From Persephonella sp964519345 (GTDB taxonomy: Bacteria > Aquificota > Aquificia > Aquificales > Hydrogenothermaceae): DNA of 64,000 nucleotides. The stretch covers positions 29,121 through 93,120 of the forward strand of contig CAZFKX010000003.1 of the NCBI GenBank assembly GCA_964519345.1. The letters are read 5' to 3'. The notes under the pieces are model-generated. The model did not search any database, was not told the DNA's origin, and saw only the letters and a program-made list of their open reading frames with translations. Positions within the stretch are counted from its first letter, which is position 1. Each line of letters opens with the position of its first letter. Of this stretch, positions 53,396 to 59,914 are shown piece by piece. Both the position numbers and the translations under genes were made by a program.

Positions 53396-53772
53396 GATAT
53401 GTTAAGCCAGTAGAAGATAGTTTATTTATAGGGGACAAGATATACGGTAGGGACAATAAATTAGCAAAAAAACTATTGGAGGAGTTAAATTTAATTCCAG
53501 TAATTCCTGTAGAGGATACAATAAGGCATAAGGTTAGGAATCCATATAGGAAGAGATTAAAAGAGATTTATGAAAAAAATAAAGAGTTGTACAGGGAAAG
53601 ATATAGGATAGAGCAGTTTTTTGGGAAGATTAAAAATGCGTATGGAGATAGAGACAACACTAAGATTTATAACTTAGCCTGTATATCTGTTTTAATGATG
53701 TTCCTGATTTACAACATTGCTGTTTTAATGGCTCTTTTACTTCTTTTTTGGGATTTTTTAAACACACTTTAA
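53396..53772 (+). pseudogene. DDE transposase C-terminal fragment (IS4/IS5-like)
   Basis: About 125 residues of a DDE-type transposase remain: 'SLFIGDKIYGRDNKLAKKLL' (second Asp region) and 'YRERYRIEQFFGKIKNAYGD' with the catalytic Glu, ending in a hydrophobic tail. The N-terminal half with the first Asp is missing. Upstream the frame runs into the TnpB remnant, so the ATG at 53263 is not a genuine start. The exact IS family is not certain. Confidence 0.75.
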
Positions 53773-53820
53773 AACGTATTGACTTTTTATTTCCATCGTT
53801 ATATATTATTAATCCATTTT

Positions 53821-53896
53821 GGGCTCGTAGCTCAGTTGGCAGAGCAGACGGCTCATAACCGTCCGGTCGGAGGTTCGAGTCCTCCCGGGCCCACCA
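53821..53896 (+). tRNA. tRNA with CAU anticodon (tRNA-Met, or tRNA-Ile2)
   Basis: A 76-base cloverleaf. The acceptor is GGGCTCG/CGGGCCC with one G-T pair, the D-arm TAGCTCAGTTGGCAGAGC and the anticodon stem GACGG/CCGTC with loop CTCATAA. The T-arm is GGAGG/CCTCC with TTCGAGT, then discriminator A and encoded CCA. The G1-C72 pair argues against an initiator. Elongator Met and lysidine-modified Ile2 cannot be told apart with certainty. Confidence 0.95.
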
Positions 53897-53898
53897 TT

Positions 53899-55071
53899 TT
53901 AGAGTCTTCTATGAGCTTTTTCCCATACAGATACAGCTTCTTTACATTCTTCTATAGTTGGTACAAGAGCTATTCTGAAATAATAAGAGCTGCATTTATT
54001 TTCAAGTATCTCAATACCTGAACAAAAATTTACGCCTGGTGAAACAACTATTCCGTAATTTAATAGATATTTTGCATAATCTTCTCCTGTCATTCCGTAA
54101 GGAGCTTTTATCCAGAAATAAAATGTTGCTTCTGGATAGAAATAATCAAGACCTATCCTTTCTAAAAAATCAATAAATATATCTCTTTTTCTTTTGAAGA
54201 TATTCTTCCTTTTCTCAACATGGGATTCATCTGACCATGCAACGGCAGCAGCAGATTGGATAAAATCAGGTGTTGCAACGCCAAAGGATGCTCGTGATTT
54301 TTTATATTCTTGGATTATCCTAAAATCTCCTGCCACAAAACCGGATCTATATCCTGTCATTCCGCTTCTTTTTGAAAGGGAATGGAATACAACAACGCCT
54401 TCTTTTCCAACCTGTAAAGCAGATGGGGGCTTGCTGTCAAAATATATCTCTGTATAGCATTCATCAGAACAAAGAATAATATCGTATTCCCTGCATATAC
54501 TGTAAACTTCTTCAAGATAGGAAAGGGATGCTGTTGCCCCTGTAGGATTGTGAGGATAATTTATCCATACTATTTTTGTTTTTTTCAGGATTTCTTTATC
54601 AATCTTATCTAATCTTAAAAGAAATCCGTCCTCTTCTTTTAATTTTACAGGATATGGGATACCATTTGCATATAAAGTTCCCCTTTCATAAACTGGGTAT
54701 CCCGGGGTTCCGAAAATAACTAATTTTTTGTCTTCATCAGGATCTATAAATGTTAAAGGAAAGTGAAATATTGCCTCTTTTGAGCCGTTTGATGGAATTA
54801 TCTCTTTTTCTGGATCTAATTTTATATTAAATCTTTTTTCAAACCATTTAGAAATAGAATTTCTCAACTCTTTCTTTCCTACAACAGAAGGATACTGGCT
54901 TACATCTGTTAGTGCGTTTAAAAGAGCATTTATTATTTTTCTATCAGTAGGTTCCTTCGGATCCCCTGTACCAAAATCATATATCCTTATCTTTTTCCTT
55001 ATAAGTTCATCTTTTATTCTGTTAAGTTCCTCCATAGGATATGGTCTTAAACTTTTTATTATCCTGTTCAT
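53899..55071 (-). CDS. Class I/II aminotransferase, DapC-like (succinyldiaminopimelate)
   Basis: A PLP-dependent fold-type I aminotransferase of 390 residues. 'WINYPHNPTGATASLSYLEE' and 'LCSDECYTEIYFD' lead to the Schiff-base lysine in 'FHSLSKRSGMTGYRSGFVAG' and the substrate Arg in 'YYFRIALVPT'. The N-terminus 'SLRPYPMEELNRIKDELI' and the 'SLSKRSGMTGYRSGF' motif are typical of DapC, acting in lysine/peptidoglycan precursor synthesis; substrate choice is an inference. AAGGAG precedes the ATG. Its stop is 2 bp from the 3' end of the convergent tRNA gene. Confidence 0.88.
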   Translation of the reverse strand: MNRIIKSLRPYPMEELNRIKDELIRKKIRIYDFGTGDPKEPTDRKIINALLNALTDVSQYPSVVGKKELRNSISKWFEKRFNIKLDPEKEIIPSNGSKEAIFHFPLTFIDPDEDKKLVIFGTPGYPVYERGTLYANGIPYPVKLKEEDGFLLRLDKIDKEILKKTKIVWINYPHNPTGATASLSYLEEVYSICREYDIILCSDECYTEIYFDSKPPSALQVGKEGVVVFHSLSKRSGMTGYRSGFVAGDFRIIQEYKKSRASFGVATPDFIQSAAAVAWSDESHVEKRKNIFKRKRDIFIDFLERIGLDYFYPEATFYFWIKAPYGMTGEDYAKYLLNYGIVVSPGVNFCSGIEILENKCSSYYFRIALVPTIEECKEAVSVWEKAHRRL

Positions 55072-55143
55072 CGCTTACTCCTTATTATAATGTGAGAGAT
55101 TTATTATATTGAAAAATTTTTAAGAAGTCATAAATTCTCGGCC

Positions 55144-55710
55144 ATGAAGGTTTTAAAGGATTTATTGAAGGCAAACGAAGATAGGAAAATAATAATAATG
55201 CCTGTTGGCATATCCGGAAGCGGTAAAACAAAACTTTACATAGATTTAAATAAGGAGTTTGATATACATTATATCTCATTTGATAAGATAAGGATCAATC
55301 TTTACAGAAAGGATTTTCCTGATAGGGACAAAATATCCTACCATGATGCATATAGATATGTTTCAGATAAAAAAATGAAGATTCTTCCTATTGCAAAGAA
55401 AGAATTCATAAACTCAAAGAGTAAGATAGTTTATATCGACAACACAAATCTTACAAAAAAAGCAAGAAGAAAGTTCCTTTGTATAGCTGACGGTTATTTA
55501 AGGATAGCTGTTTATTTTGAACCCAATATTAGAGAGTGTATTAAAAGACAGTTTGGAATAGATAGGGACAAAAGGGTAAAACCTTCTGTTATTTTAGACC
55601 AGTTTTCAATAATAGAAAGACCAGATTTTTCAGAATTTGATATTATACTAACAAAAAAAATTGATAGGAATATAAATGAAAAAGGTAGTTCTGATAACAG
55701 GCGTATCTAA
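55144..55710 (+). CDS. P-loop kinase of the AAA_33/zeta-toxin type
   Basis: The 188-residue protein has a Walker A 'MPVGISGSGKTKLYI', 'YISFDKIRINLYRKD' and 'KIVYIDNTNLTKKARRKFLC'. The last pattern matches predicted nucleic-acid or small-molecule kinases related to polynucleotide kinase. The substrate is unknown. No antitoxin-like partner is present, so a toxin role is not favoured. It overlaps the next gene by 35 bp. The ATG lacks a clear ribosome site. Confidence 0.82.
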   Translation: MKVLKDLLKANEDRKIIIMPVGISGSGKTKLYIDLNKEFDIHYISFDKIRINLYRKDFPDRDKISYHDAYRYVSDKKMKILPIAKKEFINSKSKIVYIDNTNLTKKARRKFLCIADGYLRIAVYFEPNIRECIKRQFGIDRDKRVKPSVILDQFSIIERPDFSEFDIILTKKIDRNINEKGSSDNRRI

Positions 55711-56404
55711 GGGACTTGGAAAAACAATTGCAGAAAAATTTAGATCTGAAGGGTTTTCTGTCTCAGGGGTATCAAGATCTGAACCAGATTTTGATTTAGA
55801 CCTTTTCATAAAGGGGGATATTACAGAAGAACCTTTAAGAAAAAGGGTGATAAATGAGACCATTGATAGATATGGGAGGTTGGACATCCTTATAAACAAT
55901 GCAGGTATAGGTCTTTACGACAGTTGGGAAGATTCTTATATAGCAGATATAAAAAAACTGTTTGAACTTAACTTTTTTTCTGTCGTTGACTTTACAAAAA
56001 AGTCTTTGCCGTACCTGAAGGAATCGAAAGGATGTGTAATCAATATTTCTTCTGTTGCAGGAAAACTTTATCTACCCTATATGGGAGCATACTGCTCTTC
56101 GAAGTTTGCTCTTAATGCTTTTTCTGATAGCCTTAGAGCTGAGTTAAAACCTTATAAAGTCCATATTTTAAATCTGATAGTAGGAAGGATAAACACTGGT
56201 TTTTCAGATAGAGCCCTTGGTAAAAAGAAGCCCCCTGAAACACCTTTTAGCGGATCTGCAAAAGAATTTGCTGAGGTGGTATACAAAGGATATATCAATA
56301 GAAAGAAAGAGGTTTGGTATCCCTACTGGTACAGATTTTTTGTTGTTCTGGCAAAGTTATTTCCTGATGTATATGAGAAAATTAGTTTGAAAAAATGGGA
56401 ATAG
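55676..56404 (+). CDS. Short-chain dehydrogenase/reductase
   Basis: A classic SDR of 242 residues. It has the cofactor motif 'ITGVSKGLGKTIAEKF', 'DILINNAGIG', the catalytic Ser in 'VINISSVAG' and YxxxK in 'AYCSSKFALNAF'. Substrate and pathway cannot be told from sequence. Its 5' end is nested in the kinase gene. It ends immediately before the convergent YihY gene without an obvious terminator. Confidence 0.93.
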   Translation: MKKVVLITGVSKGLGKTIAEKFRSEGFSVSGVSRSEPDFDLDLFIKGDITEEPLRKRVINETIDRYGRLDILINNAGIGLYDSWEDSYIADIKKLFELNFFSVVDFTKKSLPYLKESKGCVINISSVAGKLYLPYMGAYCSSKFALNAFSDSLRAELKPYKVHILNLIVGRINTGFSDRALGKKKPPETPFSGSAKEFAEVVYKGYINRKKEVWYPYWYRFFVVLAKLFPDVYEKISLKKWE

Positions 56405-57316
56405 CTATGACTCTTCAATATTTTCGAGATAGAAAAGCATTCTCGCGCCTATCAGAATTGCACCAAAACTCATATACAGCCAGGCAAGAAATGCAAAAAT
56501 TCCGCTTAGTGTTCCGTATATAGGGTTTGTTTTTGATGCTATTATAATATAGTTGTTGAAACCTGTTTTAAGTAAGAAGAGAATGAAAGATATAAAAACG
56601 GTTGCCCATAAAATATTTCTTATATTTACTCTGATTAATGGAGTTAGATATCTGTATATAAGGAAAATTATTATGAAAAATGTAATGTAATGGACAACAT
56701 TTGTTATATTGGTTGCTGTATCCAGCAAGAATTTAAGGTGTACAACGTCAAATATTTCTTCAAGATATTTCCAGAGAGCAAAACTTTTAATAGTCTCAAG
56801 TATAGATGATATAACAAGACCTATAATGTATATAATAATCAGTGCTACTGTGAAAACAGGGATACCGAAAATATAAACGAATGCTGTCTTTTTTATACTT
56901 ACCTCTCTTCCATCAAATACGTACACAAGAGCTTCATGAAGCGATGTAAAAATACCCGTTGCAAAATAGAATACTATTATTGTTCCAATTATCCCAAAAA
57001 ATGCTCTTTTAGAAGATAGTGTAACAAGGAGATCAAGAAATTCCTGGGTAACTGAGGGAAAAAATCTCTGAAGAACCTCAAGTATGACCTGAATATTTAT
57101 ATCTGCCAGAAAAGATATCAAAACGGTAAGGACAACAAGTAAAGGAAAAAATGACATAAGTGTAAAATATGAGATTGCTGCACTGTGATATCCAAATCCA
57201 ACTTTAAAATAATCAAGGAAAGCCCTGTAAAAACTGCTGAAAAAATTTTTTAAAAAGGGCTTTCCTTTCCTAATCTTAAAAAATCTGTAAGGGTTTATTT
57301 TGTGAAAATATCTCAA
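56405..57316 (-). CDS. YihY/BrkB-family inner-membrane protein
   Basis: The 303-residue protein has six hydrophobic segments and the family features 'HSAAISYFTLMSFFPLLVVL' near residue 43 and 'YGTLSGIFAFLAWLYMSFGA' near the C-terminus. The family was once called RNase BN in error; its function is unknown. The start is TTG at 57316, overlapping the TGA of the upstream gene. It is the last gene of a six-gene minus-strand envelope-type operon. Confidence 0.9.
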   Translation of the reverse strand: MRYFHKINPYRFFKIRKGKPFLKNFFSSFYRAFLDYFKVGFGYHSAAISYFTLMSFFPLLVVLTVLISFLADINIQVILEVLQRFFPSVTQEFLDLLVTLSSKRAFFGIIGTIIVFYFATGIFTSLHEALVYVFDGREVSIKKTAFVYIFGIPVFTVALIIIYIIGLVISSILETIKSFALWKYLEEIFDVVHLKFLLDTATNITNVVHYITFFIIIFLIYRYLTPLIRVNIRNILWATVFISFILFLLKTGFNNYIIIASKTNPIYGTLSGIFAFLAWLYMSFGAILIGARMLFYLENIEES

Positions 57317-57606
57317 GTTTCAGACTTGACTACCTCTTCAAGTTTTTTGATTTTTTCCTCAACCTCGCCTAATGCTTTTCTTTTCTCTTCTTCTGAAAGT
57401 TCTTCTTCCCTTTTTACAAGTGTCGTAAGTTTTTCAACCACTTCAGAAAGGAGATTTTTTGCTTTGTCTGTTAGTTCTGCTTCTTTCAACATTGCCTGTA
57501 TCTCTTCAAGTTTTTGAAGTATCTCTTCTTTTCTTTTAGCCGCAACGTAAGCACCTACAGCTCCAAGTGCGGTTCCAAGAACCATAAGTATAGTACCTTT
57601 TTTCAT
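57313..57606 (-). CDS. YtxH-like small membrane-anchored coiled-coil protein (copy 2)
   Basis: A 97-residue protein with one N-terminal membrane helix containing glycines ('ILMVLGTALGAVGAYVAA') and a long charged coiled coil ending 'EVEEKIKKLEEVVKSET'. It is a clear paralogue of the adjacent 94-residue protein. AGGAGGG precedes the ATG. Function unknown; it resembles general stress YtxH/GvpP-type proteins in layout only. Confidence 0.78.
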   Translation of the reverse strand: MKKGTILMVLGTALGAVGAYVAAKRKEEILQKLEEIQAMLKEAELTDKAKNLLSEVVEKLTTLVKREEELSEEEKRKALGEVEEKIKKLEEVVKSET

Positions 57607-57615
57607 AACTCCCTC

Positions 57616-57900
57616 CTATTTTATAAGTTTTTCTAATTTTTTTATCTTTTCTTCAACCTTATGGATTATCGCTTCTTTTTCATCTAATGCTGCTTTTTCT
57701 GCCTTTTTAGTGAGAAATTTGATACTATCAACAGTATCTTCAATAACATCTCTCACATTACTTTTAATATCTAACCTTTCAACCTTTTTTTCAATATCAT
57801 TAAGTTTTTTGTATATTTTTTTCTTATTTCTTATAGTAAGGTATGTTCCTATAGATCCCATTATAGTTCCTATTAAAAAGATAATAATATTCTTCCTCAT
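57616..57900 (-). CDS. YtxH-like small membrane-anchored coiled-coil protein (copy 1)
   Basis: A 94-residue protein with an N-terminal glycine-containing membrane helix ('IIFLIGTIMGSIGTYLTI') and a coiled coil ending 'KVEEKIKKLEKLIK'. Both the helix and the C-terminal heptads match its 97-residue neighbour, indicating tandem duplication followed by divergence. Function unknown. Confidence 0.75.
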   Translation of the reverse strand: MRKNIIIFLIGTIMGSIGTYLTIRNKKKIYKKLNDIEKKVERLDIKSNVRDVIEDTVDSIKFLTKKAEKAALDEKEAIIHKVEEKIKKLEKLIK

Positions 57901-57910
57901 ATTGATTCTC

Positions 57911-58150
57911 CTAAGATTTTTTCTTTCTAAAAAATGATAACAGACCTAAAATAGATGTTGTATATTCAAGATTTTCAACTATTTTGTGAACCTTAGGAGA
58001 AAGAGTTTTGTAATCAACGTTAAGTCTAACAAGTATCTGGGATAAAGTCTTAAGTATAGCAAAAAGGACAACAGATACAACCAGCATCCCTATGGTAATA
58101 ATGACCATACATAAGGCTATAATGCCTAAAAAAAATGTGCTTGCTTCCAT
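57911..58150 (-). CDS. Small membrane protein, DUF948-like layout
   Basis: A 79-residue protein with one long N-terminal membrane helix ('FFLGIIALCMVIITIGMLVV') and a short cytoplasmic helical tail ending 'SFFRKKKS'. The layout resembles DUF948/YtxG proteins, which often neighbour YtxH. It sits directly between an OsmC gene and the two YtxH-like genes. Confidence 0.7.
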   Translation of the reverse strand: MEASTFFLGIIALCMVIITIGMLVVSVVLFAILKTLSQILVRLNVDYKTLSPKVHKIVENLEYTTSILGLLSFFRKKKS

Positions 58151-58151
58151 C

Positions 58152-58550
58152 TTACTTACCTCCCTGAGAATTCACATTTTCAAGATATACAGTTTGTATA
58201 TCAGGTGTTTTAAGCATCGAATTGCTTACAGTACATCCCCTTTTCCCTATGGCAAGAACTCTTTCTATCTGTTCAGGTGTAAGATCTGATTTGAAGGACA
58301 CTTCTATTGTTATTCTATCGTATCTGTTTTCTTTTTCATGTTTTTTACCCCTTACTGTTATCTTAAGATTATCAATCTTGTATCCTTTATGATTGGTATA
58401 TGCTTCAACCGTCAGTCCAAAGCAGTATCCTATTGATATAAGCATAAGATCAACGGCTCTCATACCTGTTTCTGTGAGATTTATTCTTTTTTCATTTATC
58501 TCTCCTATAAATGTACTGTCTTGCAGTCTTACAACAGCCTTTTTTTCCAT
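58152..58550 (-). CDS. OsmC/Ohr-family peroxiredoxin-like protein
   Basis: The 132-residue OsmC fold shows the two redox cysteines at Cys43 ('LISIGYCFGLTVEAY') and Cys106 ('KRGCTVSNSM'). OsmC-family proteins reduce organic hydroperoxides. The position after a prohibitin-like gene and before small envelope proteins suggests a stress-response operon. Confidence 0.88.
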   Translation of the reverse strand: MEKKAVVRLQDSTFIGEINEKRINLTETGMRAVDLMLISIGYCFGLTVEAYTNHKGYKIDNLKITVRGKKHEKENRYDRITIEVSFKSDLTPEQIERVLAIGKRGCTVSNSMLKTPDIQTVYLENVNSQGGK

Positions 58551-58559
58551 CTGTACCTC

Positions 58560-59417
58560 CTATTTCTTTGTGTTAGGTAGATTTATAATGGGCGTCATCT
58601 CCGTATCATAAGGTATAAGTATCACGGTGTTGTTGTCGCCTTCAGCATAAGATTTTATATTTTCTATAAATTTCCACTGGAGGTATTCTTTTGTTAGAGA
58701 TCCTGCGATTATTTTGTTAGCGTCTGCTATTCCTTTTGCCTCTACTCTTTTCCTTTCAGCTTCAAGTTTTTCCTTTTCTACAAGGAATTTCATTTTTTCG
58801 GCTTCTTCATAGGCTCTTCTTTTCTGCTCGATAGCTTCAACAACCCTTTTTGGAAGTTTTATATCTCTGATTAGTATCTCATCAAGTAGAATATATCTTT
58901 TTTCAAGTTCTTTGGATACTTTTTCCATAAGTTTTTTCTGGATTAAATCCCTTTCTTGATAAACCTGTGAACTGTCAAGTTTTGCGATAACATCTCTAAC
59001 CGCTGATCTTATAACAGGTTTTATTATCTTGTCTTCATAATCGAGTCCGTACTCTATGTATATCTCCGCTGCTTTATTAGACATTATCTTATATAGAACT
59101 GTCAGTTCTGTATTTATAGTTAAACCGTCTTTTGATAGGGAGTTTATAGAGTTGGCTCCTCTTAGATCGTAAGAATGAGTTCTGACAGACATTTTTACAA
59201 CTTTCTGAACAATAGGTATAACGATATTAAGACCGGGACTTAACTCTTCCTTATCAGCTTTTCCAAGGGTTAGTTTTACACCTACATAACCACTTGGTAT
59301 TATTACAAATGGCGAGGCAAGAAGGAAAAGCAGTATCAGGAAGATAAATACTATGGGGAATATTTTTAAAACATTTGAAACTTTTTCTTTTTGCGGCATT
59401 TGTGGGATTTTGTCCAT
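58560..59417 (-). CDS. Prohibitin-type SPFH membrane protein
   Basis: A 285-residue protein with one N-terminal membrane helix ('FPIVFIFLILLFLLASPFVI'), then 'IIPSGYVGVKLTLGKADKEE'. The SPFH domain has 'IKPVIRSAVRDVIAKL' and a coiled coil with 'EKEKLEAERKRVEAKGIADA'. The sequence is closer to prohibitin/HflC than to the slipin at 52 kb. Such proteins form ring scaffolds that regulate proteases such as FtsH. It heads the minus-strand operon running down to 56405. Confidence 0.9.
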   Translation of the reverse strand: MDKIPQMPQKEKVSNVLKIFPIVFIFLILLFLLASPFVIIPSGYVGVKLTLGKADKEELSPGLNIVIPIVQKVVKMSVRTHSYDLRGANSINSLSKDGLTINTELTVLYKIMSNKAAEIYIEYGLDYEDKIIKPVIRSAVRDVIAKLDSSQVYQERDLIQKKLMEKVSKELEKRYILLDEILIRDIKLPKRVVEAIEQKRRAYEEAEKMKFLVEKEKLEAERKRVEAKGIADANKIIAGSLTKEYLQWKFIENIKSYAEGDNNTVILIPYDTEMTPIINLPNTKK

Positions 59418-59466
59418 GACTGTCTCCTTTATTAAAATTTTAGCATATTTTATTCTTGTAATATCA

Positions 59467-59495
59467 TTGATATACTATATTTATAGAAATATATT
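59467..59495 (+). promoter_or_regulatory. Sigma-70-type promoter for the 59-residue gene
   Basis: TTGATA, 17 bases, TATATT. It is followed after about 14 bases by an AGGAGA ribosome site and the ATG at 59523. Confidence 0.6.
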
Positions 59496-59522
59496 TATTG
59501 TATAAATCATAGGAGATTTGTG

Positions 59523-59702
59523 ATGGCATGGTATAGCCTCTCTGAGGTTTTGAAAATAAAGCCTCCTACAGATGAAAAGAGTCTTAGGAGATTATGGATG
59601 AGACCGAAACCATCTAAAAAAGTTGTTAAACCCAAATCTGCAGAAAAGAAAGCGGAGATATCTTCTGAAATAAAAAGGGGAAGAATAGATATATATGTTT
59701 AA
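59523..59702 (+). CDS. Unknown 59-residue basic protein
   Basis: A small, soluble, Lys/Pro-rich protein starting 'MAWYSLSEVLKIKPPTDE' and ending 'SSEIKRGRIDIYV'. The ATG at 59523 has AGGAGA seven bases upstream, and a good promoter precedes it. The C-terminal 'SEIKRGRIDIYV' faintly recalls the FlgM sigma-binding region in other bacteria, but this is too weak to call. Its stop overlaps the convergent 51-codon gene by 4 bp. Confidence 0.55.
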   Translation: MAWYSLSEVLKIKPPTDEKSLRRLWMRPKPSKKVVKPKSAEKKAEISSEIKRGRIDIYV

Positions 59703-59854
59703 GGAAGATTGATTACGATACTTTCTGAAACTGATACAGCCTCAGCAGAACTGCTTATCTCCCCCATAAGAAACATACCCAAAATAACAAGAAATATAAG
59801 GAAAAGGAAGAGCATCTCTATTTTTTTTGACTCGTCCGTAATTATATTGAACAT
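59699..59854 (-). CDS. 51-residue membrane protein behind a sigma-28-like promoter
   Basis: A short frame from an ATG preceded by AAGGAAGG. It starts 'MFNIITDESKKIEM', has one membrane helix ('LFLFLIFLVILGMFLMGEI') and ends in a Ser/Val-rich tail. The predicted topology is cytoplasmic N-terminus and periplasmic tail. The promoter at 59889-59914 fits sigma-28 very closely and would give a leader of about 28 bases. No family is recognised. A role in motility or chemotaxis is inferred only from the promoter. Confidence 0.6.
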   Translation of the reverse strand: MFNIITDESKKIEMLFLFLIFLVILGMFLMGEISSSAEAVSVSESIVINLP

Positions 59855-59888
59855 CTTTCCGACCTTCCTTTATATTCTGTTATTATAA

Positions 59889-59914
59889 TTATCGGCAGAA
59901 TATATAAAACTTTA
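59889..59914 (-). promoter_or_regulatory. Near-perfect sigma-28 promoter
   Basis: Minus strand: TAAAGTTT, 10 bases, GCCGATAA. All 16 consensus bases are matched; the spacer is one base shorter than the standard 11. It overlaps the last codons and stop of uvrB. Confidence 0.7.

Larger units (their letters stand above)
53100..53772. mobile_element. Two abutting insertion-sequence remnants beside a tRNA gene
   Basis: A minus-strand TnpB 3' end with its right-end hairpins (about 53100-53395) meets a plus-strand DDE-transposase 3' end (about 53396-53772). Both lack their 5' parts, and neither has a matching second end in the window. The region separates the slipin gene from the tRNA gene. No intact transposase is encoded. 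Confidence 0.8.

Noticed and set aside
53263..53400. Upstream extension of the DDE-transposase frame from the ATG at 53263
   Set aside because: These codons lie over the TnpB zinc-ribbon coding sequence on the opposite strand and give no transposase similarity, so the frame is open by chance.
55144..55710. Zeta-toxin half of a toxin-antitoxin pair
   Set aside because: The P-loop fold fits, but there is no small antitoxin gene next to it and the overlap is with a dehydrogenase gene.
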